In this document: one piece after another, positions 13,265 through 24,695 of the stretch | Numbering within the stretch: position 1 is the first letter of the stretch | How the letters are laid out: the number at the start of each line of letters is the position of its first letter | Source of the DNA: Tenebrio molitor | Taxonomy: Eukaryota; Arthropoda; Insecta; Coleoptera; Tenebrionidae | NCBI RefSeq assembly: GCF_963966145.1 | Contig: NC_091047.1 | Location: forward strand, 22,568,001 to 22,632,000 | DNA: 64,000 nucleotides | Reading direction: 5' to 3' | Notes under the pieces: generated by a model | Seen by the model: the letters and a program-made list of their open reading frames with translations, nothing else | Databases searched by the model: none | Told to the model about the DNA's origin: nothing | Made by a program: the position numbers and the translations under genes

Positions 13265-13319
13265 ATAATATTAATATTGAAATATAATATTAGTATTGAA
13301 ATATAATATTAGTATTGAA
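13265..13319. repeat. Short tandem repeat, 19-bp unit, about three copies
   Basis: The unit ATATAATATTAGTATTGAA occurs exactly twice (13282-13300 and 13301-13319). A 17-bp variant precedes it at 13265-13281. Confidence 0.9.
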
Positions 13320-14938
13320 ATATGTTGCTTTTCCAAACTTTAGTAGAAAAATGTATTATTTTTCCCCTATTTAGGTAATTGTATTCCATAATTGCATTTG
13401 CAATAATAAAACAACAAAAATTCTAAGTAAAAAAACGACATCCACACTGGCACAAATTACACCTTAGCTCCACAGCAATTAACTTGTGCACTTCTGACGT
13501 CTAATTTCTTAACTCTTTCTTTAGCATTTTGTTCTTCTGGAAGATTTGTAGGTACTTGCTTTCATGCAGCCAATGGCCTACGACACAAGTCAAGCTCTGT
13601 ACTGAGCTTTTAACAGCGGTCACAAATGAAAGTTAGAAATTTTAGCCCTCAGCGACTCGTGTCCTGTAACTCTGACAGGATAGGATACAATGTTATTATT
13701 TCAGCCCACAACAAAAGCATTAAAACACACATTTGATTTAACAATAGGAAGTGATTTATGGTGGCGAATGCACGCAAGAGACCATAAAATACGGCAACCT
13801 CTTTTTTTGTTTTAGACTTATCGTTAATACATTGAAGCATTTAATCGTGCGATGATCTCTCGCTGATTTATTGTGTTTTTGTGCTGGCGGACTAGATGGG
13901 GGACAGTTTTTGGTACACGCCCTTCAAATAATTAATATCGAAAAGCGAAAAGTTTTCATGTTTCGGTGCCATTAAAACATGGGAAAACCATTTAGCATGA
14001 CCGGGTTGACACTGAATTTATCGATATGTAACAGTAAATTGTGTGAATCATGTAATACAAAGTCCTAATCAGCAATCGTGTAAAGGGCATTTGTCAAAAC
14101 ATGTTGACAATATGTGATAAAAATAAACAAAGCATTACTATCTAGTTCTAGTAGAACTATAAGGGGTGCTTTTCATTTATAATTAAATATGTACACGCGC
14201 AATTTACAATGTGATCTAAAGTAATGCTTTTAATTTAAGAAACTAAACTAAAATATCTTTGACAAAAACTGCAATTACGAATATATGTTATATAATATCA
14301 AATATTATGTTCGTTGAGATTGTTGGCGTTACTAAACATAATTAAATTGCTAACTAAAAACGTAATTGCTGTGCTGGTGATATCAATATTCTCTTAAAAA
14401 GGGAAAACACTTCACTTGTTAAAAAGGAAATCACAGCATAAATTCTTCTCAGCCACAAATTTAAGAGTCAATTTATTTCAATGTTTTTGAAATTTTGAAA
14501 TATGTAATTTTATCTTTTTAAATTAAACTCTTTAAGCTTCATCGCAGTTTTCAAATAGTTTTGCATCTTTATAGTATAATAAAATTTCTGCGATTTCACT
14601 CTTGGATCGATGTTATTTCTTATTTTAATTTAATTAATGACTTATTTTATGTAACTGCTAATAGCAATATTATTTGCGAATGATGCAAAGTTGCATAAAT
14701 TAGTCACCACAATACTTCCTTCAAGATACAATCCTTCTTCTAGAAGATGCTTAAAAATTGGTAATCCTGATTAGCATGGAATGCCGTTGAATGTTTTAAA
14801 ATGCAACAACGTTGTGTTGTATAATTTTAATTATGCAGTCGAGAATGTTATCAATTTCATATGAGTCACTTGGCTGTATAATCTACAGTGCTATCTTTTT
14901 TCAAAGTACAATAGCAATTAAATGTTTCTATCTTAAAT

Positions 14939-15010
14939 GAAACTAGCTGTTGACCCGACTTCTCTCCGGTGGTTTTAATTTTGATTGCAATCTTCTCTTT
15001 CTTTGTTTGA
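14939..15010 (+). repeat. Possible fragment of an RTE-associated repeat
   Basis: AACTAGCTGTTGACCCGACT followed by TCTCTCCGGTGG has the look of the conserved ACTAGCTGTTGACCCG...CCGGGTGG segment of widespread insect RTE-associated repeats. The downstream part is decayed. Confidence 0.35.
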
Positions 15011-15819
15011 AAATATAAGCGAGATTACGACGCTGTTCAAGTGTATTAAATATCTAAAATGAAAATGACACGATGTGTAAACATGAAATCAGGAGCATTT
15101 TTTATGTAAAACGCAACTATGCCTCATTAACGAGTGTAAATGTAATTGAAGTAACCCTCACACATATAAAAATTGGTCGTTTGTCATTGCCACTCTCACA
15201 ACGATTATAATTATAATTTTTAAAAAGAACACAACAGGAAAAATTCCATCAAATTCATTGTACTAGTTATAATCCATTTTATCTTTTTATTGATTGTCTT
15301 GTATTGTATTTACGACTAATTTATTTTACTAGCTAGTGGTAAGTATCTACCTTCATGTCATTAGATTTTGTCCACTGAAGAATACTTAAACACAACTTAA
15401 ACTTACCAAAAGCGAAGTACTTGCGAACATGAATAAATTTAAGTACCTGAAACAAAAAAAAAATTAAAAGATAAATTTTCAAATGTTAATAACATTTCAA
15501 TACTTAATCAATAAACTTCAGTGTTTTAAAATTTATCACTGATAGCCTCATTACTCTCAAATTTTAGTTTCCAAAATATTATTAAAGAATACAGAAAGTT
15601 TTAATTGTCAGAATTCCACAAATTTATACAAGGTGTCTCAGCTAAGACTTTCGAGCCTAATAACTCAGTTATTTTCCAGCGGATTTTTGTGAAATTTAAA
15701 ATGCAGATATTTTAGACGATGAAGAATAAAATCCTATTAATGCAATCACCCAAGTCTTGAAAACGTAATTTTTACATGCCTTTTTAAAATGTTGAATCAA
15801 TTAAGATTTACATAAAAAA

Positions 15820-16065
15820 TTGATCGTCAATAAAAAATGCTGTAGGGAAAAACTCGTCCTTGAAAGACGTCTGGTTTGCAAGAAAAAAGCAAAAAACTGT
15901 GTTAAACGTGGCTGCAAATGCAAAAACGTAGACGCGTATCAAACAAACGCGCAATTTTGCAGAATTTTGGTCATCCCTTTTCGCAGAAGCGCAGGTGACA
16001 TATTTGACGTTTATCTTGCTAACCTTCCAAACACTTACAAAGTTAAAGACAACATTTGGACGTAA
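15820..16065 (+). pseudogene. Unassigned Lys/Cys-rich frame inside transposon copy 1
   Basis: An 81-codon frame on the strand opposite the helix-turn-helix frame. It contains KKAKNCVKRGCKCKNVDAY, and a related but frame-broken version sits at 46733-46975 in copy 2. It could be residual transposon coding sequence or simply an open stretch of the element. I recognise no family and doubt it is expressed. Confidence 0.25.
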
Positions 16066-16083
16066 TTTATTATACTGGATGCT

Positions 16084-16269
16084 TTAATTTTTCCATAAAG
16101 GACTACAACACGATCGGGATATTTTAGCAAGGTAATTTAGTTCACGTACTCTCTTAACCTTACATTTTGTAAAGCCTACGTTTGAATAGTGTTCCACGAG
16201 AAAACGAACTGTGTCATTGAAGTTCTTACGACAATCTCCATTGGCAATTTTTTTTTCCTTTTTCAACAA
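16084..16269 (-). pseudogene. Transposase N-terminal helix-turn-helix fragment
   Basis: The frame reads KKEKKIANGDCRKNFNDTVR, then FLVEHYSNVGF, CKVKRV and RELNYLAK. This resembles the N-terminal DNA-binding segment of insect mariner-related transposases, annotated from memory as the DUF4817-type helix-turn-helix, with the pattern GECRKN..., an aromatic/proline element, and an ETGSV-like end. Compared with the copy at 46515 it lacks ten residues (VNLFEDTGSV), a 30-bp in-frame deletion. Nothing catalytic follows before the stop. Confidence 0.6.
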
Positions 16270-16737
16270 TATTGAAATTTCTGCCGCTGGAGTCTATTTT
16301 TAGAGTATTTTCAATAAATTTTCACAATTTGACGTTTCTAATAAAGCGCGTCAAATTTTGACAGACTTTAAAGGGTGTACAAAATGTTGCTGGGCAATTA
16401 ATCATCAATTGTTTCAAATGGTAACTGCTCAAATACTTTCAAATTTTACATTAAATTTTTAACGACAAAATCTAATCTTTTCGTTGAATCAGACAAGTGA
16501 TTTACTTAATTGTTTGTGTAGACCCCTATTTTTTAATGTTTAACAATTTAATAATAATGGCGCATAATTTTCGATAAAGGAAACATGTTTAAAATTACAT
16601 TTTTTAACTTGAGGCAATTTTATTATTATTACTAATTGAACCTTCACGGTCTAAAATATCTGCGTTTTAAATTTCATAAAAATCCGTTGGCAAATAACCG
16701 AGATATTAGGCTTGAAAGTCTTAGCTGAAACACCCTG

Positions 16738-18699
16738 TATATATAATGTTCTTTATAAAATATGTAACACAAAATTTAAACTTAAAGAAACTAACTAAAA
16801 TCAAATCAACCACAAACAACAATTAATCAATCAACAAATTTCGTCTTTCCAATTAGTTAAACATAAAAAATGATAAACATTTTCACTGTTTCCAAGTCAT
16901 CCTAAATTTTCTATCACAAAGTGCCAATAGTCTTAATTACTTGGATAAAATGCAAAACCATTCACAAAACAACATTAACATTTAAACGTACTCAGATTAT
17001 TTGATTTAAAATTTAACTTATTAACGTTGTATTATGTAAATTCTTACCATTTATCTTGTTAAAGTCTAACTAATGAGAAAAACATTATAAAGTAATTCAA
17101 AATAACAACTGCAAACATCCTATGGGTTGTCCTACGTAGAAATAGATTACAAACTACCTAAAAGATTAAAACAACACAGACAAAGTAGATATTTTGTGTT
17201 TATTGAAATTTATGAATTGCATTTTATTAAAAAGCGAGACTCGAAACAAACAATTAACGCATAAGTTGCAAACTGAATCAGAACGGAGACTCCAATCACT
17301 CATAGCAAAGATATCAATGATATCACTTAACAAGGACCAACCGATAGCATCTGCGTCTAGGCGCACATGTTGCAGTCTCCTCCAATTCCGGGTTCCTCCG
17401 AACAGAGATGAATGTTTTCGTCGACCTTCCCAGTTAGGGTGCCTTCTTTTTTAATTTACGAACTTCGAAAACTGTTCCATGTCAGTTAGCGAACCCCCCG
17501 AAACAGAACATTCACGCTGACACTTCCTTCAGCGATGACGGCAGACGCCGCAGTAAAAAACGTCGAATTGCCGATACATAAAACTGCAAAGCCTATCTTT
17601 ACTGCTCCGGGTGTCTCGATCAATGACAGGATTATGGCCGGACGAACGATCCTTCACAAATCGTCAGCCGAAATAACGAGCGCAATTCCATTTCAAAAAG
17701 GATAACTCTCTTTGACACATCCGACATTGTTTCTAGACTGTTCAGCCGAAAATTCCCACCCGGATCTGGATTTCGCGAGACATTCGTCATCGTCGTTATC
17801 CACTCCTGACGCCCGTCTGAAGAGGTAAAGAGGCGGCTCCACCTCCTCCGGAGAGGAGCTCGCGCCGGGTTCAGCGACGGCATTCCAGGCCCGTCAGCAA
17901 ACCTCATTTACACGAATACAAATTACGTTAATTATTCATCATGTTAGCGCGTTACCTACGTTATGTCGTTATTATTACGGTGCGAATTGCGCCGACGCTT
18001 TTACATAAATGACAGAGCACCCGTCACTCCCAAATCTCTTTTCGCATTAACTCCGCCGCTGCGAAATGGGACTCTCGTCTGTGACAAAAGGGAAACTAGA
18101 TTACATATCCGGTAAGCAGACGTCATGCACGGCACGTTAATATTAATATTTGATGATGCACTAGATGCAGTTGTGCAAATGGGGATGTGCAATGTGACGG
18201 CTGTGACGCGGATGGGATTCATCCAAAGAGCAAATACAATTTTTCGGTTCAGACAAAAGAGGATTCAACAATGGAATGAATCAAACTAGCCTAGTCACCA
18301 GTAATGCAGTTGTGTTAGATTCATCGACAAACATTCTGTTTACTTTGATTGTTGACATTTAGCTTATGGTGATGACTAGCGTGTTTAGTGTCAAAGAGAG
18401 AGAGTGTGAGGGGGAGAAATTGCAAATTTTGCAAAAATCATTTCGCAGTTCTTTATGTGTAACAATTCTTATGTCGCCGGCTTCATTTCTGATTTGGACT
18501 CACCAAAACATTCCAAAGCTTTTCGAAAAATATCTGAAATTACTTATAGCAACATCAGTTGAACGTTTAGAACTAGTACGCTAATTCCTCCAAATGTGGA
18601 GATAAAATACAAATTCGTTTCCACTTTTCCAATTTTCTTTTATGACAAGCGTTTATGATCGTTTTGTGAATTTGTGAAAAGCTATTGGAAATGTGTAAA
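16738..18699. other. Gene-free; GC-richer patch at 17.3-18.2 kb
   Basis: Frames at 17632-17907 and 18001-18222 on the minus strand have no recognisable motif. Possible regulatory or short-exon territory. Confidence 0.4.
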
Positions 18700-19370
18700 C
18701 AAAGTAGAGTGCATACAAAAAATAAATTATAATTTTTGCAGCTTGTCCGAATTTTCCGACTTTCCATTGTAATTGTCCCAATTTTTCTTCCTGAAACCTT
18801 ACGCACATGTATCGTTCGAAGCCTGAGTTACGGTCTTGAGTTGTAATTTTATTTTAATTTAGGCTGGAATGCGTTTTTCCAGATTTTTCTACAAATCTTC
18901 CAAATTTTTGTTTCAATTGGAAACATTCAATTAAGTTATTTCGATCCCGGGACCATATCCAACAAAAAAAAAAGAATCAATCAAATATCTCGTCAGTTAT
19001 GATCGAGAGTGCATACAAAAAGTACAATTTTTGGAGTTTGTCCGAATTTTCCGACTTTCCTGTGTAATTGTCCCGATTTTTTTTCCTGAAAACTTTTCCA
19101 AGACTATAACGAACAAAACAAAAAAAGAATTATGAATATCCACCGTTCCAATCCTGAGTTATGGCCTTAAGTTCATACAAAAATCCCATAGAAAAAGCAC
19201 TTTCAGTTTTTCCCGAATTTTGCAATTTTCCGGGCAACTTTTCCAATTTTCCTTTCCCTAGAAATCTTATTCGGACTATTACGAACATTAAAAAAAAATT
19301 GCCAAATCGGTCCAGCCGTTCTCAAGTGAACAGCATTTCATTTTTATTTATATAGAAGATAGAAGATTAG
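18700..19370 (+). repeat. Decayed non-LTR-like 3' region with three related units
   Basis: Three diverged units begin at about 18711, 19011 and 19174, each with CATACAAAAA followed by CCGAATTTT, a TCCGACTTTCC-like piece and a poly-pyrimidine tract. The first two end in CCTGAGTTA(C/T)GG. The last runs into AATCGGTCCAGCCGTTCTC and ends TTTATATAGAAGATAGAAGA. The CCAGCCGTTCTC-type end followed by a short simple repeat resembles the 3' ends of RTE-type LINEs or SINEs mobilised by them. No reverse transcriptase coding is visible. Confidence 0.5.
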
Positions 19371-20505
19371 ACTTACCCAACAATTTTTTTTACATTCACT
19401 CTTCTGCAAAAATTATTAAAATATTGACAAAAACAAAGAGAAAGTTTTCATGTTTCACAATTCTAAAAATTCAGAATTAAAATCTACTGCTAATGAGTTT
19501 TATGAATTTTTTTTCAGATGTACCTAATGAGTGCAAGAAATATCACATTAGGCGACTGTATTTTAACTTGGATTGAACTAAAAAATAAGTGAAGAATAAT
19601 AATGTTTGCAGTGTAATGGAAAATTTAGACTGGAGTATGTATTTTTGAAGTTTATGCGTCGTTACATGCAATGCATATTCTGTAAAATTAGACCTCTGCA
19701 GTACAACAACCCTAATGATGGTAATAATGGTAGTAGTGAAAAAAAGTAAAAAGGGTTAAAAAAAAGTCTCGTGTCGTGTCATTATTTCACTGTGGCGTTA
19801 TGCAAATACATGCACGGAAATAGTCAAATCATAGAGTGCATTGAAAACAATTGAAGTTGTTTCATGATTTTGATTTTAGATTTGTGTTTTGATATTGATT
19901 GTTCTTCTAACTACAGACATTCGTAGAAAAATATTGTACGGAACTCCTAAATAAACTGTCTCTTTTTTACTCATGGGATTGCGGCACTTGCCCACGACTC
20001 GTCAGGTCAAACTTCCCTTTCCTGAAAAAAGTACTAGGTACTCTATGCACTTGTTGCAATTACTACAGAAACCTTAGGAAACAATTTAAATTTTGCCCCT
20101 TTATTTTTAAACTTCACCCATGACTCAGATCTCTTTCCCATCCTTTGCTTCAAAAGACTGAAACCAAATACCTACCATTCCCAGGGAAATTAGCTTGTAC
20201 AGCCCTAATAACCATGGTTCTAAAAATGAGTATAGCTTACACTATCTTCAAGCGTATTCAGTCTCATAAATCTTCTGAACTCCCTATTATTAAGCGCCAT
20301 ATAATTTTAACTGACCAGAAAAACTATATTTTAATCGTTGAAGGCAAAACCTCCACCATTTACTTTTTTACGAATATTTAAATAATGTTAGAATATTCGA
20401 TTCAAAATTAAAAAAATCATAAAACTATGATTTTAAATAATGTGCTAAAATCGATTTTATGGAAAAATTGGATGAGTTCTATTTGTTCTTATTTATCTTC
20501 TTTTC

Positions 20506-20641
20506 GGCCGTATTCACCAACGCCAGTTAACGTTAACTGTAGGTTAAAATACTTCGTTACTTTAGTTACCTATTGTTATAACAATGTTTTCGTATATTTT
20601 AACCTACAGTTAACTTTAACTGGCGTTGGTGAATACGGGCC
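20506..20641. mobile_element. 136-bp hairpin MITE
   Basis: The arms are near-perfect inverted repeats of about 46 bp: GGCCGTATTCACCAACGCCA, then GTTAACTGTAGGTTAAAATA, against the complementary right arm ending GGTGAATACGGGCC. The spacer is about 43 bp. The target duplication is not clear. The arms differ by an indel at the tip and one substitution (AACGTTAAC against AAAGTTAAC). Confidence 0.85.
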
Positions 20642-20959
20642 TTTATCACTCAGTTTTAACAAGAATTCCGTATCTCTTCATAATGATTCAAAACCATGCA
20701 GATATATTTTTTTTAAATCACCAACATGTTTTGCAAAACGTTTCGTTATACAGGGCTGTGATAAAGTAAAGCACTAAATTCAAAATGGTTGGTACTTGCG
20801 ACAGTGTGAAAAACCGCTGAAACAAATAACTGTAGCAGTAGCTTTTTTAATAGCAAAAATCATGTGACACTCAAAATCAAGTTAGTTGTCACTTGTCCAT
20901 TGACGTTTATCAGTTTAAAATTTTATGTTTAAATTAACATTTAATACAGAAGTTATATA

Positions 20960-21188
20960 GGGTTATTATAAATGATTGTCCCATTCGCAGTTGACGTTGG
21001 TGACGTAGTTGAATGTGCCGCAAGCCTCATAGCATGAGTGAGACTAGTATCACCGATAGGTGGCGCTACCGGCGGTAGAGGAAACCTGTCTACTAGTTTG
21101 TTTAACGTTGTGAGGTTGGCGGCACATCCAAAATTTGTGCGAGTTTTCAACGCCAACTGCAATGGGACAATCATTTATAATAATCCTG
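20960..21188. mobile_element. CAGGGT-family MITE, copy 2
   Basis: Inverted ends GGGTTATTATAAATGATTGT and its complement, with TA at both sides. The interior is close to copy 1 (ATAGGTGGCGCTACC, TCTACTAGTTTGT, GGCGGCACATCCAAAAT). About 229 bp. Overlapping small open frames on both strands are products of the inverted structure. Confidence 0.82.
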
Positions 21189-21404
21189 TAGGTATTTGTA
21201 TTGTTCATTTGTTCGTAGAAAAAGTATAGTATGCTACTCGTTTTATTAAACAATCGCTACGCTCGTGCCTAATAAAATTCGTGTGCCATTAAAAAAAAAT
21301 CAAGGTAACCTTGTATCTTCAAAATAATTCAAGCTAGAAAATAAAAAAAATCACAAAGGATAGAATTTAAATACTTCTAACTCTGTGCCAAATTTCAACC
21401 AGCT

Positions 21405-22280
21405 CTGCAATACTCATAAAGTTCGGAATAACTTCGATAAAATTGTAAGTATTAATTTCTGAGAAAAATCCTCGAAGAGGTCAACTTTGTTTTTAAAAAG
21501 TGCATGTTGTACAGTACGTTATTTAAGTTGACAGCTTGTCGTCTCCTAATAATGACGTCATCAATATTTTTTTTAAATGACAACCCTCACATTTTTCATC
21601 TTTTTCTGGCAGACCTTCTTAGTACTTAAACGACTAATGAAAAAAATTGATACCTTACATAACAATTTTTGTGAGAAAATGACAAATTTTACTTAAAAAA
21701 TTTAACTAAATTTTTAATGTAACAATTTTAATTGACCTCAAAGAAAATCAAACAAACATCTCAGGTTAACAATAAAATTTAATGCAAATGTTGAAATTGC
21801 CTCCCGCCAACTATTTGGCACTCACCGACACTTTGTACACTCCGCTTAATAATGTCAGGGCTTATTTATTCCGTTTCAGTGCGAATTCTCTACCGAAAAT
21901 CGTTCTAAATTGTTTGGTCTATTAAAGTAAACCTTCCATTGTAACTAAATCTACTGAAAAAAAAAGTTAAAAATTAAATTAAATTTTTTGAAGTAAAATT
22001 TGTCATTTTCTCAAAAAAATTGTTATGTAAGGTGTTGATTTTTTTCATTGATCGTTTAGCTAGTACGAAGGCGTACCAGAAAAATAAGAAAAAAATGGGG
22101 GTTGTTATTTAAAAAAATTATTGATGACGTTATTATTAGGAGATGACAAGCTGTCAATATAAGCAAAGTACTGAACAATATGCACTTTTTAAAAACAAAG
22201 TTGACCTGTTCAAGGATTTTTCTCAGAAATTAATACTTACAGTTTCATCGAATTTATTCCGAACTTTACGAACGCACTGT
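21405..22280. mobile_element. 876-bp foldback element with inverted arms of about 280 bp
   Basis: The left arm (from about 21405) contains TAAAGTTCGGAATAA, AAGTATTAATTTCTGAGAAA, GTCAACTTTGTTTTTAAAAA, GACAGCTTGTC, AATGACGTCATCAATA and CCTTACATAACAATTTTT. The right arm repeats these inverted, in mirrored order, to the end at CGAACGCACTGTA. The interior of about 300 bp (around 21700-21960) is non-coding. The right terminus looks intact (TACAGTGCG read outwards-in); the left terminal 10 bp are decayed, so the boundary is approximate. Confidence 0.8.
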
Positions 22281-24695
22281 ATATTTAACGAATAATATGT
22301 CCGATGCCATTGAAAACGTAATGGATTGCACGCCCCCAGAATTGACGCAGACCGCGGGCAAACTTTATGCAGGATGCCTCACTGAATTTTATCCTTGTTC
22401 TTGCGAACTGCTATCAAAAGATGAGTTTGCTTTTAAAATAAACAACAGAATAACACAGAAAAACAACCTGTCTTCCTAATTTTTCTCACTTTTAGGTTGC
22501 CAAACGTGTAATTAAATACACCCCGATTGTGCAACGCTCGGCTGCCACTTCCTCACAAACCTACATGGCCCGACATTAACGCGAGCCGCCGCCCATAAAA
22601 TCCGCCCCATCCCTCGCGAGGGCGCAAAAATAAACTACACATAATGTGAAATATATCCGAACCTCCCCGAACAATAAGCGGAAAGCGGAGCTTTTTATCA
22701 CGACCGGCGAAACCTATCCGCATTCAGATTCAAGTGCGAGCACTTCACCAATTTTGAGTTCTGGCCCCCCGTGGGCACTTACCGTACGTTACACAGATGG
22801 CACCTGTGTCGTAAATGCCCGCCCGGATTTATCCACCGGAATCGTGCCGTACGCGACAAGTTTATGATCCCTCCAAGTGGATATGTGACAAGAGTTCATT
22901 TTCTGAAAGTGACGGCCTCTCCGCGTGTGGGATAGATCCCATTCTCGAAGACCTCCGCCGTTTCCGCTTCCTCTCCCTTGGTTATTGAAATTTCCAGATT
23001 TACAGCGGCGAGGATAAAAGAACGCGCCGCGGACAAATTGTACGAATTAAATTCGGTAATTGGGGAGTCTCTAATAATGGCGGCCGGTTATTTCCAATAT
23101 GGCGACCCTTCATAGTCACGTAGTGTTGGTAGTGTAGTCACGTCCATCCAAATTAAATTTTGTGGTGTAGACCAGCAGACGCAAGAATGAATTGTAACGC
23201 AACAGTCGCCCGTCGTCCTTCTCTCTTCGACGCGATTCTCACCACTTCCTCGACCCAAACGAAGCAAGACTACGAATGAACTTGAGTTATTGGCACAGGC
23301 TGTCTTGCATTTGCATATTTAATTTAAAGCTAACTGAAATATTCCTGAGTTATTAAAGGGAATTATAAATTACTCGAGCCGAGCAGGAGTTATTCAGCGA
23401 CGTCTGACGTCATAAACTTCGCCGGAGCCCGGATTCGCGCTTTTTTAATCAAACTTATTATCGAGAGTCGATTTTTTACGCTAACCGTTCAGCTGGCCTC
23501 CTATTCCCGGATTAATTTCTTAATCAAGTCCGTAACTCAATTTCGACGGTGCTAATAAAGACTGTGCCATTCAAATGAGAAATTCATTTCGAAACCGAGT
23601 CCCGGGGCCTTTTCTCTTTTTGTCGTGATAAAGATTGATCCTTTACAACCGATTGAAATTGGAAAACCCGCAGCTTCTGTGCTACGTGCTGTCGTAGATG
23701 ATGTTTAATTAAGCGGAAAACCAACAACAACATAAAGGCGGAGCCGCTCGCATCTTCGGCATAAACACAAAAGTCACATTAAACTACAACTGTTTTTTCA
23801 TTGGTGTCGTAATCAAAACGTGCACAGCTTTTTTAATCTTCTGGCAGGTAGTAATTACTGATTAGGTGGTATGTGGTCTGGACTGGGCATGAGAAAGAAT
23901 CTAGAACTCGCGTCGATGGAACTTTAACAATTTGTTGGGAATTAATTTAAGACACATTTTATTACCGCGCTAAATGAAAATTTCCTAAATCAGAGTGTCA
24001 GTAAAAGATATACATACATTAGTGCAAAAAATTCAAAATGAAATTACACGTAATTAAATTAGACACAAAGCGTTTTTTGCACGACCTTCATCTCGGATGC
24101 GGCAAGGTTTACCTCCACTTCTAAACTCACGACTAATTAAATAAATTAACCAATTTGATAAAGTAAATATATATTTTTTATTCTTCGTTGATGCATATGG
24201 CGAGAGCAGTAATTTTTATAGAAGAATTTATCTATTAAATTTAACCAAGGTGACATTCATCTAGTTCTAGTGGTGAACTTAATTCAGCAATAAAAATTAC
24301 AAAAAATTAATTAGTTTGTTAAATAACTATTTCTGTATTGCAAGACAAATCAATCAAATAATTGATGACAACATGGTATAATTAATTGATAAAAGCATCA
24401 TTTACTTCCTTGAACCTCTTATTCAGCCTGCTCCCGACAAATCACATTGTCGCAGAATTTACGCAGATTATAATAACAGTGATTTTTTTATTTTATAACG
24501 CAAAAGTAGGTTTTAAACAAAACATAATTAATATTTTCATAAATAACTATTGAGTGTAAATCCCGATGTCAGTGTAAACACCGGAAACTCCATATTTTTA
24601 TGTAAAATTAGGTTTTTTGTAATTTATGGCTTTATTAAATTACGAAAAATTACAATGAAAGTACACAAAATGTACCAAATCTGATTAGGTTGTTC
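22281..24695. other. Gene-free; GC-richer island at 22.5-23.8 kb
   Basis: A clear rise in GC and CpG between AT-rich, repeat-bearing neighbours. No convincing frame or splice pair recognised. Confidence 0.4.

Larger units (their letters stand above)
10475..15628. other. Gene-free; GC-richer patch at 10.8-12.1 kb
   Basis: Apart from the 19-bp tandem repeat at 13.3 kb and the repeat fragment at 14.94 kb, I see no supported feature. The GC-richer patch has only short frames. Confidence 0.4.
15629..16737 (-). mobile_element. DNA transposon derivative of 1.1 kb (copy 1) with long inverted ends
   Basis: The ends share about 90 bp in inverted orientation (GTGTCTCAGCTAAGACTTTC, then AAATTTAAAATGCAGATATT), with TA outside both (15627-15628 and 16738-16739). 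This is a Tc1/mariner-style structure. The interior holds a degraded helix-turn-helix transposase frame on the minus strand. A nearly complete second copy lies in the opposite orientation at 46054-47142. No catalytic D,D,E/D domain is present, so the element is internally deleted and non-autonomous. Confidence 0.83.
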
